Shown: positions 34,639 to 44,370, numbered from the stretch's first letter. The stretch is DNA of 64,000 bases from Verrucomicrobiota bacterium (GCA_013285645.1 JABDHJ010000005.1:61433-125432); one strand, 5' to 3'. Notes: a model not told the origin generated them from the letters alone. Numbers and translations: made by a program.

Positions 34639-35208
34639 CTAATCCTTCGCTCCGGTAACTTTGATGGGCGCTTTCGTCCCGGGTTTGACATCAAAGCCTT
34701 GGTTGATGGCAGAAAACATCTGATAAAATCCGGACAGGACGACCAGTTCAATGAACCCCTGCATGCCGTAAGCTGCGATCGCGGCATCCTGGATGTCATC
34801 GGGAACATTTTTCCAGGGCAACGTCGCCGCAAGGATTTGCGCCGCGAGTTGGTAGGGAGTGGGAAAGGAACCTTTCGTCACCCCGCTCGTTTTCAGGGTC
34901 TCGATCACTTCCTCAGGAACACCGGCCGCCCGGGCATGCTCGACATGGTCGGCCCACTCGAATTCAGCGCCGGTCTGGCACGCGACGGAAAGGACCACGA
35001 ATTGATATATGTTTCGCGGCAGATGCCCTTCAAATTTGAGATAAAAGCCGAGCTCTTCGATTCTCTTACAGAGTTGCGGATGATTCATCAGGGCCGCATA
35101 GGGCCCATCGAAGGGAGCTCCGTGCTCTTTGCGTCTCGCCACCATGCCTTCGTAAAGCGCCTTGTCGGCAGCACCAAGTTTGTCCGGATCGAAGGGTAGT
35201 CGGGCCAT
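34639..35208 (-). CDS. Carboxymuconolactone decarboxylase-family protein
   Basis: A 189-residue all-helical protein of the CMD/AhpD superfamily, from ATG 35208. Visible parts are MARLPFDPDKLGAADKALYE, a LMNHPQLCKRIEELGFYLKF helix and the core LSVACQTGAEFEWADHVEHA with GVPEEVIETL. The core has a single cysteine, not the CxxC pair of AhpD, so a thiol peroxidase role is unlikely and a decarboxylase-like or unknown role is more probable. It starts 13 bases after the TPP-dependent enzyme stop on the same strand; the two are likely co-transcribed. Confidence 0.85.
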   Translation of the reverse strand: MARLPFDPDKLGAADKALYEGMVARRKEHGAPFDGPYAALMNHPQLCKRIEELGFYLKFEGHLPRNIYQFVVLSVACQTGAEFEWADHVEHARAAGVPEEVIETLKTSGVTKGSFPTPYQLAAQILAATLPWKNVPDDIQDAAIAAYGMQGFIELVVLSGFYQMFSAINQGFDVKPGTKAPIKVTGAKD

Positions 35209-35221
35209 AGTGATGGGGCCG

Positions 35222-36943
35222 TTATTCGTGATAGGACCAAGTGGCAAAGGCGGCTGAAAAGTCAGCCACTGGCGTCTTGCAATTCTTATCGACTTTGACG
35301 TCGATGACGGTGGGTTCCTGACTGCCGAGTGCCTTCGCAAACGCCCCCACCAAATCCTTCGGGTGCCGCACGGTCTCTCCCCGGCATCCCAGACTGACGC
35401 CAAAGGCGGCCCAGTCGATGTCAGGCAGGCTGGTCAATTCAGCGGGAACCGGACCTTCCGTGTGCGCCCGCAGCCACACGTTGCCGAGGGCCGAGTTGTT
35501 CACGACCACAAAGATGATGGGGAGTTTATAACGGGCGGCCGTTGCCACCTCGATGCCGTGCATATGCATGCAACCGTCTCCGGTAATGACAGCAACCTTT
35601 CGACCGGGCACCGCGCACTGCACGCCGACCGCCGCAGGAACAGCCCAGCCCATCGGACCGAGATTCGTCGCCGAGATGTAGGTGCGCGGCTCATAGCTGG
35701 TCCAGTAGTGTCCCGCAAAAGCGCGGTGCGCACCCGAATCGACCAACAGGAGACCATCGCGAGGAAAGACGCTACGAAGATCGGCGACGAGACGTGCGGG
35801 ATGAATGGGCTCCGCGTCGCTCGTCGAGTTCTCCAGATCTTGAAATCTTGGCGTGGAGCGTATGCCCTCAAGCCATTGCCTGCGCCCCTGCCGGGTCGAT
35901 TCGAGAGCGGGGGCCAGGCGCGAGGCCTGTTCCATCAGCCACGCCAGATAAGCCGAGCAATCCGAGACGATCCCGAAACCGGACGTATGCCGCCCGATGA
36001 CCTCGGCGGAAATATTCACAATGAGGGTATTGGCGGCATCGAGTTTCAGGGACCAATGCATGGTATCCCGCTCATTGAGACCGGACCCTAGGATAATCAG
36101 AAGATCCGGCGGCTCATCGGTCAACGCCATCCGGGAATGATGAGTCCCGGCATATCCAAAAACACCGAGCGAGAGAGGATGGTCCTCCGGGAAGAGGCCC
36201 TTCGCACGCAAGGTCGTCGCCACGGGGATATCCCACGCTTCCGCAAAACTCCGCAGCAGGCTTGCTCCATCGGAATGCTCCACCCCGGCCCCGGCAAGGA
36301 TGACGATTTTTGTCGAGGGAACTCCTGTCGAATCACCGGTCAAATGACGGAGGGACGCTTCTGCCATGTTGACAGAAAGCAGGGAAGGATGCGCCACGGA
36401 ATGGTCGATCTTCCGGTGCTTCGCAGCGATCGCGGCGACCTGGGTGTCGCGAGGCAGGGAGAGGTGTACGGGACGTCGAGGCTGCTGCATCATCTTCAAC
36501 AAGGCATGTTGAAACAAATGTCCCAGATTCTGGGGATTATCGACCGAACTTGAATAACCCGTCAGGGATTTCATCACCTCCACATCATCGAGGGTCTGGC
36601 TGCTGGCGTCCTGGAACAAGCCCATCCCTTCGACCATGGTCGCCACTTCCCCGCTGAGGAGCAGCACGGGCGAGCCATCCGTGGCGGCTGCCGCGATGGG
36701 AGTGACCGTGTTGCCGAGCCCAGGTCCGCCAATGCAAAGCGCGGCTCCAAATTTGCCGCTCGCCCGCGCGTAACCATCGGCCATGTACGCCGCCCCTCCC
36801 TCCTGAGCTGCCACGATGGGGCGGATGGAGGCTTGCCGTCCCAAAGCCGGAAGAAACGGATCGACCAGTCCGCCCGGCACCATAAACAGATGATCGATTC
36901 CTTCAGTGACGAGCGCGTCGAGGATGTAATCGGTACCAAGCAT
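35222..36943 (-). CDS. Thiamine diphosphate-binding enzyme (acetolactate synthase/benzoylformate decarboxylase-like)
   Basis: A 573-residue ThDP enzyme from ATG 36943; an upstream in-frame ATG at 37060 would run through the integrase remnant and is rejected. The N-terminal half shows the catalytic Glu in AAQEGGAAYMADGYARASG and MVPGGLVDPFLPAL. The C-terminal cofactor half shows AVITGDGCMHMHGIEVATAA and VVVNNSALGNVWL. It lacks the [11 protein letters not shown] of true IlvB. The reaction, a 2-oxo acid decarboxylation or carboligation, is not set. The CMD-family gene follows after 13 bases, suggesting an aromatic or keto acid catabolic step. Confidence 0.88.
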   Translation of the reverse strand: MLGTDYILDALVTEGIDHLFMVPGGLVDPFLPALGRQASIRPIVAAQEGGAAYMADGYARASGKFGAALCIGGPGLGNTVTPIAAAATDGSPVLLLSGEVATMVEGMGLFQDASSQTLDDVEVMKSLTGYSSSVDNPQNLGHLFQHALLKMMQQPRRPVHLSLPRDTQVAAIAAKHRKIDHSVAHPSLLSVNMAEASLRHLTGDSTGVPSTKIVILAGAGVEHSDGASLLRSFAEAWDIPVATTLRAKGLFPEDHPLSLGVFGYAGTHHSRMALTDEPPDLLIILGSGLNERDTMHWSLKLDAANTLIVNISAEVIGRHTSGFGIVSDCSAYLAWLMEQASRLAPALESTRQGRRQWLEGIRSTPRFQDLENSTSDAEPIHPARLVADLRSVFPRDGLLLVDSGAHRAFAGHYWTSYEPRTYISATNLGPMGWAVPAAVGVQCAVPGRKVAVITGDGCMHMHGIEVATAARYKLPIIFVVVNNSALGNVWLRAHTEGPVPAELTSLPDIDWAAFGVSLGCRGETVRHPKDLVGAFAKALGSQEPTVIDVKVDKNCKTPVADFSAAFATWSYHE

Positions 36944-37017
36944 AAAATGACCAATAGGTGATCTCCGGAATGAGGTCAACGGCAAGGGAATAAATCGCGT
37001 TACCGGAAAGCCTCGCT

Positions 37018-37281
37018 CTAATCGGACAGGGAACGAAAAGAGACATCGGCCGCTTTCCACGTGTGTGAGAAAAGAATTCGAGGAGCCAAGCGGCTCTTCT
37101 CACCGCGAAGGGCGCCGAGCTCCCGATGAGCCTGTTCAACATCGACGGCATCAAGCTCCTGCTTGATCTGCTTGCCGTCTCTCCAAAAATAAGCGTAATA
37201 TGGGTCGAGTGTTTTCCCGTTACGTGAGGAACGATAGAGCCCTTCGGCTACTCGATCGGATTTCACTATACAAGGGTGCAT
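37018..37281 (-). pseudogene. Tyrosine recombinase N-terminal remnant
   Basis: An 87-residue frame whose first 65 residues look like the N-terminal arm-binding part of a phage-type integrase: RVAEGLYRSSRNGK, YYAYFWRDGKQIKQELDAVD, and QAHRELGALRGEKSRL. It then runs into an unrelated tail (RILFSHTWKAADVSF) and stops; no core SAM-like or catalytic R..H..R..Y domain is present. It overlaps the alternative start region of the TPP enzyme and lies 50 bases upstream of tRNA-Thr, the usual kind of target site. It is read as a relic of an integrated element. Confidence 0.65.
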
Positions 37282-37330
37282 TTTCGGCTTCGGAATTAAA
37301 TTCTGAAGCCCTTGCTGGATAGTTAATAAC

Positions 37331-37402
37331 GCCGCTTTAGCTCAGGGGTAGAGCAGCTCATTCGTAATGAGCGGGTCATCAGTTCAAATCTGATAAGCGG
37401 CT
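37331..37402 (+). tRNA. tRNA-Thr (anticodon CGU)
   Basis: A complete cloverleaf: acceptor GCCGCTT/AAGCGGC, D-arm GCTC/GAGC with AGGGGTA loop, anticodon stem GCTCA/TGAGC around TTCGTAA giving CGT, and a T-arm with AGTTCAAATCT. Discriminator T; CCA not encoded. Confidence 0.95.
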
Positions 37403-37447
37403 CACCCTCATTCTTTAGGCAATCGCTGGAATGGCCACCGGGACGGT

Positions 37448-38581
37448 CTATTTATGGGCGGGGAGGACGAGGTCGGCGTTGTTGAGTTTTAGGGGGGTGC
37501 CGGAGGCCTTGATCGTTTGCTTGATGTTCACTGTGTACTGTTGATAGGTGTAGAGCCCCGATCCTAAAATAAAGCAGAAAAGGATCGCGAATAATCCGGC
37601 GATGGTTGCGAGGCCGAATTTCTTTTCTGATTTTTTCTTGTCGTTGCCAGTGACAATTTCGGAGCGCACGAGCAACTCGCTGGTGCTCATGCTCAAGAGG
37701 CAGTATCCGATGAAATAATAGAGGCCGAGACAGGGAATGGATTTGGTCGCTTCCTGAAATTTCAGGGCATACAGGGCCAGGAGGACTGCAGCCACAAAAA
37801 CATCGGCCATGGACCACTTGCCGATGATGTGCAGGAGTTGCCCGATCTTGAAATTCAGCGTCTTCGAGTGGGATGCCGTCGCGACAATCGTGAGGAAAGC
37901 CTTGGTCAATGGCGTCACGATACTGAAGAGCAGGAGGAACCCGCCGATGATCCAATGGCCGTTCGTGAGCAATTCCCAGATGATGGCGGCTATTCCGCGG
38001 ACTTCATGCTGCAGGACGAATTCCAGATTGCCGGTTGCCATAGGAATGGTCGGAGCGGTCCAAATCACCATCGCTGGCGCAAAGATGCCAATGACAAAGA
38101 AAGTGAAGACGACGCAGGTCAACGAAAAGATAACGGCACGCGCGGTGAAACTGCCCTCCAAGGTGACGATGGTTATGACGTAAAAAAGGCTGAAGCTGAG
38201 CAGGAACCAGGACCACCACGCAGCGATGGAGGACTCCATCCGGACGGTTTTCAGGAGGTGCTTGACGTCCGAGTAGATCGCACTGTCGGCCTCGTCCGTA
38301 GAAGGAAGTTCCATCTGGTGCCGGAGGGGCGAGGAAACGAGCATTCCCAGAATGGGGTGCACCTTGTCAAAATTTTCAAGAGCATGGGCGCCCTCATTTT
38401 GCATGCTGTACTTAAGAAGGATTTGCTCAATGGCATTCGTGGATGCCCGGCTGTGTGTGATAATATTCGACGCGGCTAAAATCGCGCCAACTGCGTACAG
38501 GACGACGAGCAAAATGAGGGTTATTTTGCGGGCTGATAATGCGGAGAACGCTCCCGACGTGGGTTTTCTTTCAGAGTGCAT
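37448..38581 (-). CDS. PqiA-like membrane protein
   Basis: A 377-residue membrane protein. An N-terminal helix (ITLILLVVLYAVGAILAASN) precedes a soluble segment to about residue 115, followed by about six helices. The PqiA signature is clear in the last third: FLTIVATASHS, KIGQLLHIIGKWSMADVFVA and AVLLALYALKFQ (compare the GRWSMLDVF motif of PqiA). PqiA proteins partner MCE-domain proteins in lipid or small-molecule transport across the envelope. No pqiB/MCE gene is nearby, and the N-terminal domain lacks the zinc-ribbon cysteines usual in PqiA. Confidence 0.75.
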   Translation of the reverse strand: MHSERKPTSGAFSALSARKITLILLVVLYAVGAILAASNIITHSRASTNAIEQILLKYSMQNEGAHALENFDKVHPILGMLVSSPLRHQMELPSTDEADSAIYSDVKHLLKTVRMESSIAAWWSWFLLSFSLFYVITIVTLEGSFTARAVIFSLTCVVFTFFVIGIFAPAMVIWTAPTIPMATGNLEFVLQHEVRGIAAIIWELLTNGHWIIGGFLLLFSIVTPLTKAFLTIVATASHSKTLNFKIGQLLHIIGKWSMADVFVAAVLLALYALKFQEATKSIPCLGLYYFIGYCLLSMSTSELLVRSEIVTGNDKKKSEKKFGLATIAGLFAILFCFILGSGLYTYQQYTVNIKQTIKASGTPLKLNNADLVLPAHK

Positions 38582-38730
38582 GGCTTTTACCTAATAACTG
38601 CAGTTAACTTATACCACGTTCGTCGCCGAGCACCATGGGCCACCTGGGCAATTGCTCCCCCATTCCAGTCAAAGAAAATCCCTTTTCAAAAGAATGCAAA
38701 CCCTTATAACTTCTGGGAGGCTTAATTATC

Positions 38731-39240
38731 ATGGTATCTTGGATTAATCAGCATCTTATCGAGGGCAAGGAATTAATTGAACAATGGCGCATTAACCGTA
38801 CCGTTAATGTGCTGGCGGTCGTGGATCATATCGAAATTGCCGCCACCCACGTCATTTTAGGCTTGGACATCGGTTGGGAAAATCGGACGGAAAACCCCAT
38901 CGTGATTATCGAGATTCAAGTCGCCATATATAAACCTAAAGAGCAGGAGGAGTTGCTTCGGCTTCTTCCCCTTGAGCGTTTTGGCAGAAAAGACATCCAA
39001 CGGAATCTTCTAAAAAAGCCTCTCCATCAGTTCACTCTCCGGCCTTACGAAGTCCATACGGAACACATCCGCTTTATCAGTCATGGTCATCTTAATTTGG
39101 CGCCAGGCACCTATCTCGCCGATATCCAGATAAGAGATACGCATCACACCAGCTATACTCGCCGGACCAAGCTTGTCATGGAGAATAGGATGAAATATCG
39201 CCTGACCGAAGAATGGCAAGAAATTGGCTTGGGCGTATAG
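38731..39240 (+). CDS. Conserved-looking hypothetical protein
   Basis: A 169-residue soluble protein with a strong GGGAGG ribosome binding site 10 bases upstream of its ATG and a TTATAA-like -10 element near 38705. Secondary structure looks beta-rich: NVLAVVDHIEIAATHVILGL, NPIVIIEIQVAIYKP, HTEHIRFISHGHLNLAPGTY and LADIQIRDTHHTSYTRRTKL. It has many histidines near the end. I do not recognise a family. The amidotransferase gene follows 52 bases downstream. Confidence 0.7.
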   Translation: MVSWINQHLIEGKELIEQWRINRTVNVLAVVDHIEIAATHVILGLDIGWENRTENPIVIIEIQVAIYKPKEQEELLRLLPLERFGRKDIQRNLLKKPLHQFTLRPYEVHTEHIRFISHGHLNLAPGTYLADIQIRDTHHTSYTRRTKLVMENRMKYRLTEEWQEIGLGV

Positions 39241-39292
39241 CACATCGTGATTGGACAGCGGGCAACTTGCGACTAAGTTGCTCGTGCATTCC

Positions 39293-39979
39293 ATGAAAAT
39301 AGGCGTTTTGCAACATGCGGCGTTTGAGGGGCCGGGAGAAATTGCAGCGTGGGCCGCTAATCGCGGGCATTCGCGGACCGTCCATCATCTTTATCGCGGG
39401 GATGCCCTGCCCAAGATGGATGCCTTCGACCTGCTGCTGGTCATGGGTGGCGAGATGAATATCTATCAGTATCGGGACTGGCCATGGCTTAAAACTGAAA
39501 GTGCCTTCATCCGCGCCGCGCTTGAACACGGCAAGAGAGTGGTGGGAATTTGCTTGGGCGGGCAATTGATTGCCGATGCATTGGGCGCGCGGGTCGTACA
39601 GAATGCCGAGATCGAGCTTGGTTGGTTGCCGATCACTTGGACAGACGAGGCTCGTGCTGCTTTTCCCGGGCTTTCGCTCAAAGCGACGGTGCTGCATTGG
39701 CACGGCGATACGTTTGGGTTACCTCCGGGCGCGACGCGGCTGGCGACGAGCGAGGGCTGTCCCGAGCAGGGTTTCATGATTCCGAATAAATGCTTGGGGC
39801 TGCAGTTTCATCTCGAAGTTGATCCGGATCTCACCAGGCAGTTCGTGGATGGGCAGGCACAATGGCCGACGGGTCGTTACGTGCAGACTTCGAAAGAGAT
39901 TTTAAGCGAAGCTGCCAAGCATCATGAGGCCAACAGGCAGTTTCTCCATGGGATGCTCGATCAGTTTTGCGCAAGCTAA
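39293..39979 (+). CDS. Class I glutamine amidotransferase (GMP synthase-like)
   Basis: A 228-residue GATase1 domain protein from ATG 39293 (an upstream TTG/GTG-type extension to 39251 is not favoured). The catalytic triad is visible: Cys in VGICLGGQLIADALGA, His and Glu in CLGLQFHLEVDPDLT. MGGEMNIYQYRDWPWLKTES matches stand-alone GATases of the YfeJ/YLR126c-like type. It has no synthetase domain, so it may hydrolyse gamma-glutamyl compounds or supply ammonia to an unknown partner. The 61-base stretch after the stop includes a piece of intergenic repeat family A. Confidence 0.88.
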   Translation: MKIGVLQHAAFEGPGEIAAWAANRGHSRTVHHLYRGDALPKMDAFDLLLVMGGEMNIYQYRDWPWLKTESAFIRAALEHGKRVVGICLGGQLIADALGARVVQNAEIELGWLPITWTDEARAAFPGLSLKATVLHWHGDTFGLPPGATRLATSEGCPEQGFMIPNKCLGLQFHLEVDPDLTRQFVDGQAQWPTGRYVQTSKEILSEAAKHHEANRQFLHGMLDQFCAS

Positions 39980-40035
39980 CGTCCGGGCCACCTGAGACTG
40001 AACCGTCGCTCGGAGTGCGACGGCTACCTCTGAAA

Positions 40036-40938
40036 TCAAGCCACGAGCATCGCGGCGCCGAAGACTCCGGCGCTGTCTCCGAGGCTTGGCTTGAGAAGAG
40101 CCGCCTCAAAGGTGGGATTGAAAATGGCGGCGGTGATTTTCTTCCGCGTTTCCTCGGTATAGAGGATATCGATGTTGCCGACGCCGCCTCCCAAGACAAT
40201 GGCGTGAGGATCGAGGACATCAATGATGAGGCCGATGGCCTTGGCGAAATAATCGGTCAGGCGAGTTAGAGTTTGCTCAGCATCGCGGTCGGTTCCGGTT
40301 TGAGCGAGCACTACAATTTCCTTGAGGGGGAGGCGATGACCGGATTGTTCCGCGTAGAAACGCTCAAGTGCGGGTCCGGAAATGATCGCCTCGACCGTGC
40401 CACGGGTGCCGTAGTTGGAAACGGGGCCATTGGGATCGAGGATGATCTGGCCCCACTCACCGGCAATACCGTGACAACCGGGAAGGACTTGTCCATTGAC
40501 GACGATTCCTCCGCCGACACCCGTGCCGATTATGACTCCAAACGTGGTCGGGTAACCGCGCGCCACACCGAGAGTCGCCTCCGCCAGGGCGAAGCAGTTG
40601 GCATCGTTGGCCAGGACGAATTTGACACCGTTGTCCGCCTCAACATTGTCCTGTAGAAGCTGGCCGTTGAGGCACTGGGTATTGGAGTTTTTCAGTTTTC
40701 GCGTTTGCGGATCGAGGACGCCCGGTGTGCCCATGCCAATTCGTTCGGGCAAGGGCTGACCGGTCTTCTCACTGATCATTTTACAAAGCAGTGCGATCTG
40801 GCTGCGAATGTGAGCGTAGCCTTTTTCAGATTCAGTCGGGACGCGCAACCGGCAGAGCGGGCGATCCGGCGTGGCGGGATCGAGAACGACGCCTTCGATT
40901 TTTGTCCCACCGAGATCAATGCCCCAAAGATGCGCCAT
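40036..40938 (-). CDS. ROK family sugar kinase/transcriptional regulator-type protein (zinc site missing)
   Basis: A 300-residue actin-fold kinase. N-terminal phosphate loop LWGIDLGGTKIEGVVLD, then IGMGTPGVLDPQTRKLKNSN and FVLANDANCFALAEA with the catalytic Asp, GVIIGTGVGGGIVVNG, and GCHGIAGEWGQIIL. There is no helix-turn-helix, so it is an enzyme rather than a NagC-type repressor, likely a glucokinase or fructokinase. The usual ROK zinc motif (CxCGxxGCxE) is replaced by SNYGTRGTVEAI, with no cysteine. It ends the clp-tig group on the minus strand, 22 bases after clpX. Confidence 0.88.
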   Translation of the reverse strand: MAHLWGIDLGGTKIEGVVLDPATPDRPLCRLRVPTESEKGYAHIRSQIALLCKMISEKTGQPLPERIGMGTPGVLDPQTRKLKNSNTQCLNGQLLQDNVEADNGVKFVLANDANCFALAEATLGVARGYPTTFGVIIGTGVGGGIVVNGQVLPGCHGIAGEWGQIILDPNGPVSNYGTRGTVEAIISGPALERFYAEQSGHRLPLKEIVVLAQTGTDRDAEQTLTRLTDYFAKAIGLIIDVLDPHAIVLGGGVGNIDILYTEETRKKITAAIFNPTFEAALLKPSLGDSAGVFGAAMLVA

Positions 40939-40960
40939 GGGAAACGAGGTGATGTCGCGA

Positions 40961-42247
40961 CTAAGCCGCTTCCTTGTCCTGCTTGCGGCGGATCAGCGGT
41001 GATTTCTTGCCGTCGATGACGGCGCGATTGATCGTGACCTCGAGAATGTCCTCGCGGGAGGGCAGATCGTACATGAGATCGAGCATGATCTTTTCGAGGA
41101 TGGCGCGAAGCGCGCGGGCACCAGTGCCTTTGCGGGCCGCTTCCTGGGCCAGGGCTTTCAACGCATCCTTGGTGAACGTCAGCCCGACGTTATCCATGGC
41201 GAAAAGTTTCGTGTACTGCTTGGTCAGGGCGTTCTTGGTTTCAGTCAAAACTTCGACCAGTTCTTCTTCGCTCAATTCATCGAGGACGCTGATCATGGGC
41301 AGACGCCCGATGAATTCCGGAATGAGGCCAAAATTGAGAAGATCTTCCGGCTCGACCTGACGCAGAGCCGCAGTCGGAGGCAGCGAGGAATCGGTCGTTT
41401 CAGTGATTTTGGGACGCCCAAAGCCGAGGGTGTTTTTCCCAATGCGACGCTGGATAATTTTATCGAGCCCGACAAAAGCGCCTCCACAGATGAAGAGAAT
41501 CCGTTCCGTGTTGACCTGGATATATTCCTGATGCGGATGCTTGCGTCCGCCCTGCGGCGGTACATTGCAGACCGTCCCTTCCAAAATTTTGAGCAGACCC
41601 TGCTGGACGCCTTCGCCCGAGACATCGCGAGTGATGGAAACGTTGTCGGTCTTGCGACCGATCTTGTCGATCTCGTCGATGTAGACGATGCCGATCTCCG
41701 CGCGCTTCACGTCGTAGTCGGCGTTTTGCAGCAGGCGCAGGACGATGGTCTCGACGTCTTCACCGACATAACCGGCTTCGGTGATGGTCGTAGCATCGGC
41801 GATGCAGAAAGGAACATCGAGAATGCGCGCCAAGGTGCGGGCCAATAGCGTCTTGCCGGAGCCGGTCGGGCCGATGAGCAGGATGTTGCTCTTTTCAATT
41901 TCCACCTCGGAAGCGGCATTGAGCGAAATCTCGGTCTTCTGGCGATTGGCCTGCCCGGCAACGATACGCTTGTAATGGTTATGCACGGCCACAGCTAAGG
42001 TCTTCTTGGCGAAGTCCTGCCCGATGACGTACTTGTCCATCTCGCGCTTGATGTCGATGGGCTTGATGAGGGTCACCTCCGTATTGGAACGGCGGGCCTC
42101 CTCCTTCATCTCCTTATCGAGAATGTTTTTGCAGACCGTGATGCAACTGTCGCAGATGTAGACGCCCGGCCCCGCAATGAGTTTGCGCACCTCGGCATGG
42201 CTCTTCCCGCAGAAAGAGCACATGGTGAGATTCGCGGGGCGGGCCAT
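40961..42247 (-). CDS. clpX: ATP-dependent Clp protease ATP-binding subunit
   Basis: A 428-residue AAA+ unfoldase from ATG 42247, delivering substrates to ClpP. The N-terminal zinc-binding domain has four cysteines ([11 protein letters not shown] and [10 protein letters not shown]). AAA+ motifs: Walker [14 protein letters not shown], pore loop [10 protein letters not shown], Walker [14 protein letters not shown], and sensor-region [19 protein letters not shown] and [14 protein letters not shown]. The IGF-type loop binding ClpP is present in the [19 protein letters not shown] region. clpP follows on the same strand upstream, with tig before it: the usual tig-clpP-clpX order. Confidence 0.97.
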   Translation of the reverse strand: MARPANLTMCSFCGKSHAEVRKLIAGPGVYICDSCITVCKNILDKEMKEEARRSNTEVTLIKPIDIKREMDKYVIGQDFAKKTLAVAVHNHYKRIVAGQANRQKTEISLNAASEVEIEKSNILLIGPTGSGKTLLARTLARILDVPFCIADATTITEAGYVGEDVETIVLRLLQNADYDVKRAEIGIVYIDEIDKIGRKTDNVSITRDVSGEGVQQGLLKILEGTVCNVPPQGGRKHPHQEYIQVNTERILFICGGAFVGLDKIIQRRIGKNTLGFGRPKITETTDSSLPPTAALRQVEPEDLLNFGLIPEFIGRLPMISVLDELSEEELVEVLTETKNALTKQYTKLFAMDNVGLTFTKDALKALAQEAARKGTGARALRAILEKIMLDLMYDLPSREDILEVTINRAVIDGKKSPLIRRKQDKEAA

Positions 42248-42254
42248 GGGATTA

Positions 42255-42902
42255 TTATTTGTTAAGCGAAAGCGGTTCACCGACCAGGGCGGCGACATCG
42301 CGGCGGGATTTTACCACTTCGTCGACGATGCCGTATTCCTTGGCGTCCTCGGCGCTCATGTAATTGTCGCGTTCCATGTCTTTTTCGACGCGTTCGACGG
42401 GTTGGCCGGTGTGATAGGACATGATGCCGTTGAGTCGCTTTTTCAGGCGCAGGATTTCCTTGGCCTGAATGCTGATGTCGCTGGCCTGGCCGCTGGCGCC
42501 ACCGCTCGGCTGGTGGATCATCACGCGGGCGTTGGGCAGGATGAAGCGCTTGCCCTTCGTGCCCGAAGCCAGCAACACGGCTCCCATGCTCGCGGCCATG
42601 CCAATGCAGTAAGTCGCCACATCGCAAGTCATGAACTGAATCGTATCGTAGATCGCCATGCCCGCCGTGACGTAACCGCCGGGCGAGTGGATATAAAGAC
42701 TGATGTCCTTCTTGGAATCGTCCATCTGCAAAAAGAGCAACTGGGCGATGACGGAGTTGGCTACGCCGTCATCGATGGCCGTTCCGAGAAAGACGATCCG
42801 GTCCCGCAGCAGGCGCGAGTAGATATCCGAGGAACGCTCTCCCCTCCCCGTGTTTTCGATGACGTGGGGAACGTAGTAGGTCGAGTTCTTAAAATCGTGC
42901 AT
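42255..42902 (-). CDS. clpP: ATP-dependent Clp protease proteolytic subunit
   Basis: A 215-residue serine protease forming a tetradecamer with ClpX. Catalytic residues: Ser in [14 protein letters not shown], His in [15 protein letters not shown], and Asp in the [18 protein letters not shown] region. [20 protein letters not shown] and [13 protein letters not shown] are the normal mature N-terminal features. clpX starts seven bases after its stop, and the tig stop lies eight bases before its start, so the three genes form one transcript. Confidence 0.97.
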   Translation of the reverse strand: MHDFKNSTYYVPHVIENTGRGERSSDIYSRLLRDRIVFLGTAIDDGVANSVIAQLLFLQMDDSKKDISLYIHSPGGYVTAGMAIYDTIQFMTCDVATYCIGMAASMGAVLLASGTKGKRFILPNARVMIHQPSGGASGQASDISIQAKEILRLKKRLNGIMSYHTGQPVERVEKDMERDNYMSAEDAKEYGIVDEVVKSRRDVAALVGEPLSLNK

Positions 42903-42910
42903 AAAGGAAG

Positions 42911-44206
42911 CTACTCAAACTTTGCCTCTTTCAAAAGGAAATCCAATACGGCCTGACGCAAAAGTTGCCCACGAATGGCCCCGAAGGCGTTGTTCTTGCG
43001 CACCCGATCGATCATTTTTTCGAGTGTGATGCCTTCGCGCTGCGCCAGGAAGGCGAGGTGCTGGGCCATTTGCTCGTTGCTTACGTCGATCTTTTCGTTC
43101 TCGGCGATTTGCGAGGAGATGAAACGGAACTTTACCGATTCCTTCGCGCTCTTGGCCGCGTTGTTGAAGATCTCGTCCTTCTTTTCTTCCAGGACACTGG
43201 CGGGAACGCCACGGCCTTGATTCTCCGCGACAATATCGTAAACGGTGGCGTGGGTTTCCTCATCGACGGCGGTGGGAGGCAGATCGAATTCGACAGCGGA
43301 GATCAGCTTCTGAACGATTTCAGAACGGGCAGCGCGATCGGCTTGCGTCTTTTTCTCCTGCTCCATGTTTTCACGGACGCGCTTCTTCAATTCGATGAGG
43401 TCCATCTTCGCGACTTCCTGCGCGAAGGCGTCATCGATGACCGGAGCCTTCTTGATTTTGATTTCCTTGAGCTCCACGTCGTACTGCGCCTTTTTTCCGG
43501 CGAGCTTGGTCTGTGGGAAGTCGGCGGGAAATTCGATTTCGATCGTCCGTGTCTCGCCCTTGTTCATGCCGACGCATTGCTCGGCAAACTTCGGAAGGAA
43601 TCCCTCCGCTTTCATCCAGAGCCAGAACTGGGGATTGACCGCGAGATTCTTCGACTCGGGCACCAAATCGAGCAAAGGCTTATCATCCATCTTGCCGGTG
43701 TAGGAAATCACCGCGAAGTCGTCCATGGCGAGAGGACGTTCCGGCGCATTGTCGAACTCGGCGCGCTGATCGGCGAGGCTGATCAAGGTCTTGTCGACTT
43801 CTTCGTCCGTCACTTCGGTCTCCTGCTTCTTAAGCGTGAGACCTTTGTATTCCGGCAATTTGAATTCGGGGACAAGCTCCACGAGGGTGGAAAAACTGAG
43901 CGACATCCCGGGCTGGTACTTCAGATCCTCGATCTGGGGAGAACTAACCACCCGCAATTTCTTCGCGGTGATTGCTTCTTCATAGGCCTCGGGAACCAAG
44001 CTGCGTTGCGCTTCGCTTTCGATGTCCTTGTGATATTTTTTAACGACAACGGTGCGTGGCGCGTGGCCGGGACGAAAGCCGGGGATACGTGCTTCTTTTT
44101 GAAAATCGCCGGCAACGCGGTCATAGGCCTGTTGGACCCTGTTGGCAGGAACTTCGATCTTCAGGCGTTTTTTGCAGGGGGCGACATCTTCGACAGTGAT
44201 ATTCAT
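42911..44206 (-). CDS. tig: Trigger factor chaperone
   Basis: A 431-residue ribosome-associated chaperone and peptidyl-prolyl isomerase from ATG 44206 (an ATG five codons upstream at 44221 is also in frame). Parts in order: ribosome-binding domain with [20 protein letters not shown] (the GFRxGxxP signature), PPIase domain with [12 protein letters not shown] and [11 protein letters not shown], and a long helical C-terminal domain ending in [19 protein letters not shown]. It opens the tig-clpP-clpX group. The upstream spacer to the divergent kinase holds the promoters. Confidence 0.95.
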   Translation of the reverse strand: MNITVEDVAPCKKRLKIEVPANRVQQAYDRVAGDFQKEARIPGFRPGHAPRTVVVKKYHKDIESEAQRSLVPEAYEEAITAKKLRVVSSPQIEDLKYQPGMSLSFSTLVELVPEFKLPEYKGLTLKKQETEVTDEEVDKTLISLADQRAEFDNAPERPLAMDDFAVISYTGKMDDKPLLDLVPESKNLAVNPQFWLWMKAEGFLPKFAEQCVGMNKGETRTIEIEFPADFPQTKLAGKKAQYDVELKEIKIKKAPVIDDAFAQEVAKMDLIELKKRVRENMEQEKKTQADRAARSEIVQKLISAVEFDLPPTAVDEETHATVYDIVAENQGRGVPASVLEEKKDEIFNNAAKSAKESVKFRFISSQIAENEKIDVSNEQMAQHLAFLAQREGITLEKMIDRVRKNNAFGAIRGQLLRQAVLDFLLKEAKFE

Positions 44207-44370
44207 GGGACTCTTCAGCATGGCGTGCCTTAGGAATAAGGCAAGACTGGGTTGCCGGATATTGTAGGAACCCGCTCAAAAGGCTCATCTTGTTTCCGTG
44301 ACTTATTCGTCCATGGTCTTAATAATAAAGACAATCAGCTATCACGAGCTAACCGTTTAATGTTGTACCC

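Noticed and set aside
36944..37060. N-terminal extension of the TPP enzyme from the ATG at 37060
   Set aside because: The extra 39 residues are unlike any ThDP enzyme and cross the integrase remnant; the family begins at MLGTDYILDALV.
42965..44233. A 422-codon plus-strand frame opposite tig
   Set aside because: Antisense shadow of the trigger factor gene; the translation has no recognisable domain.
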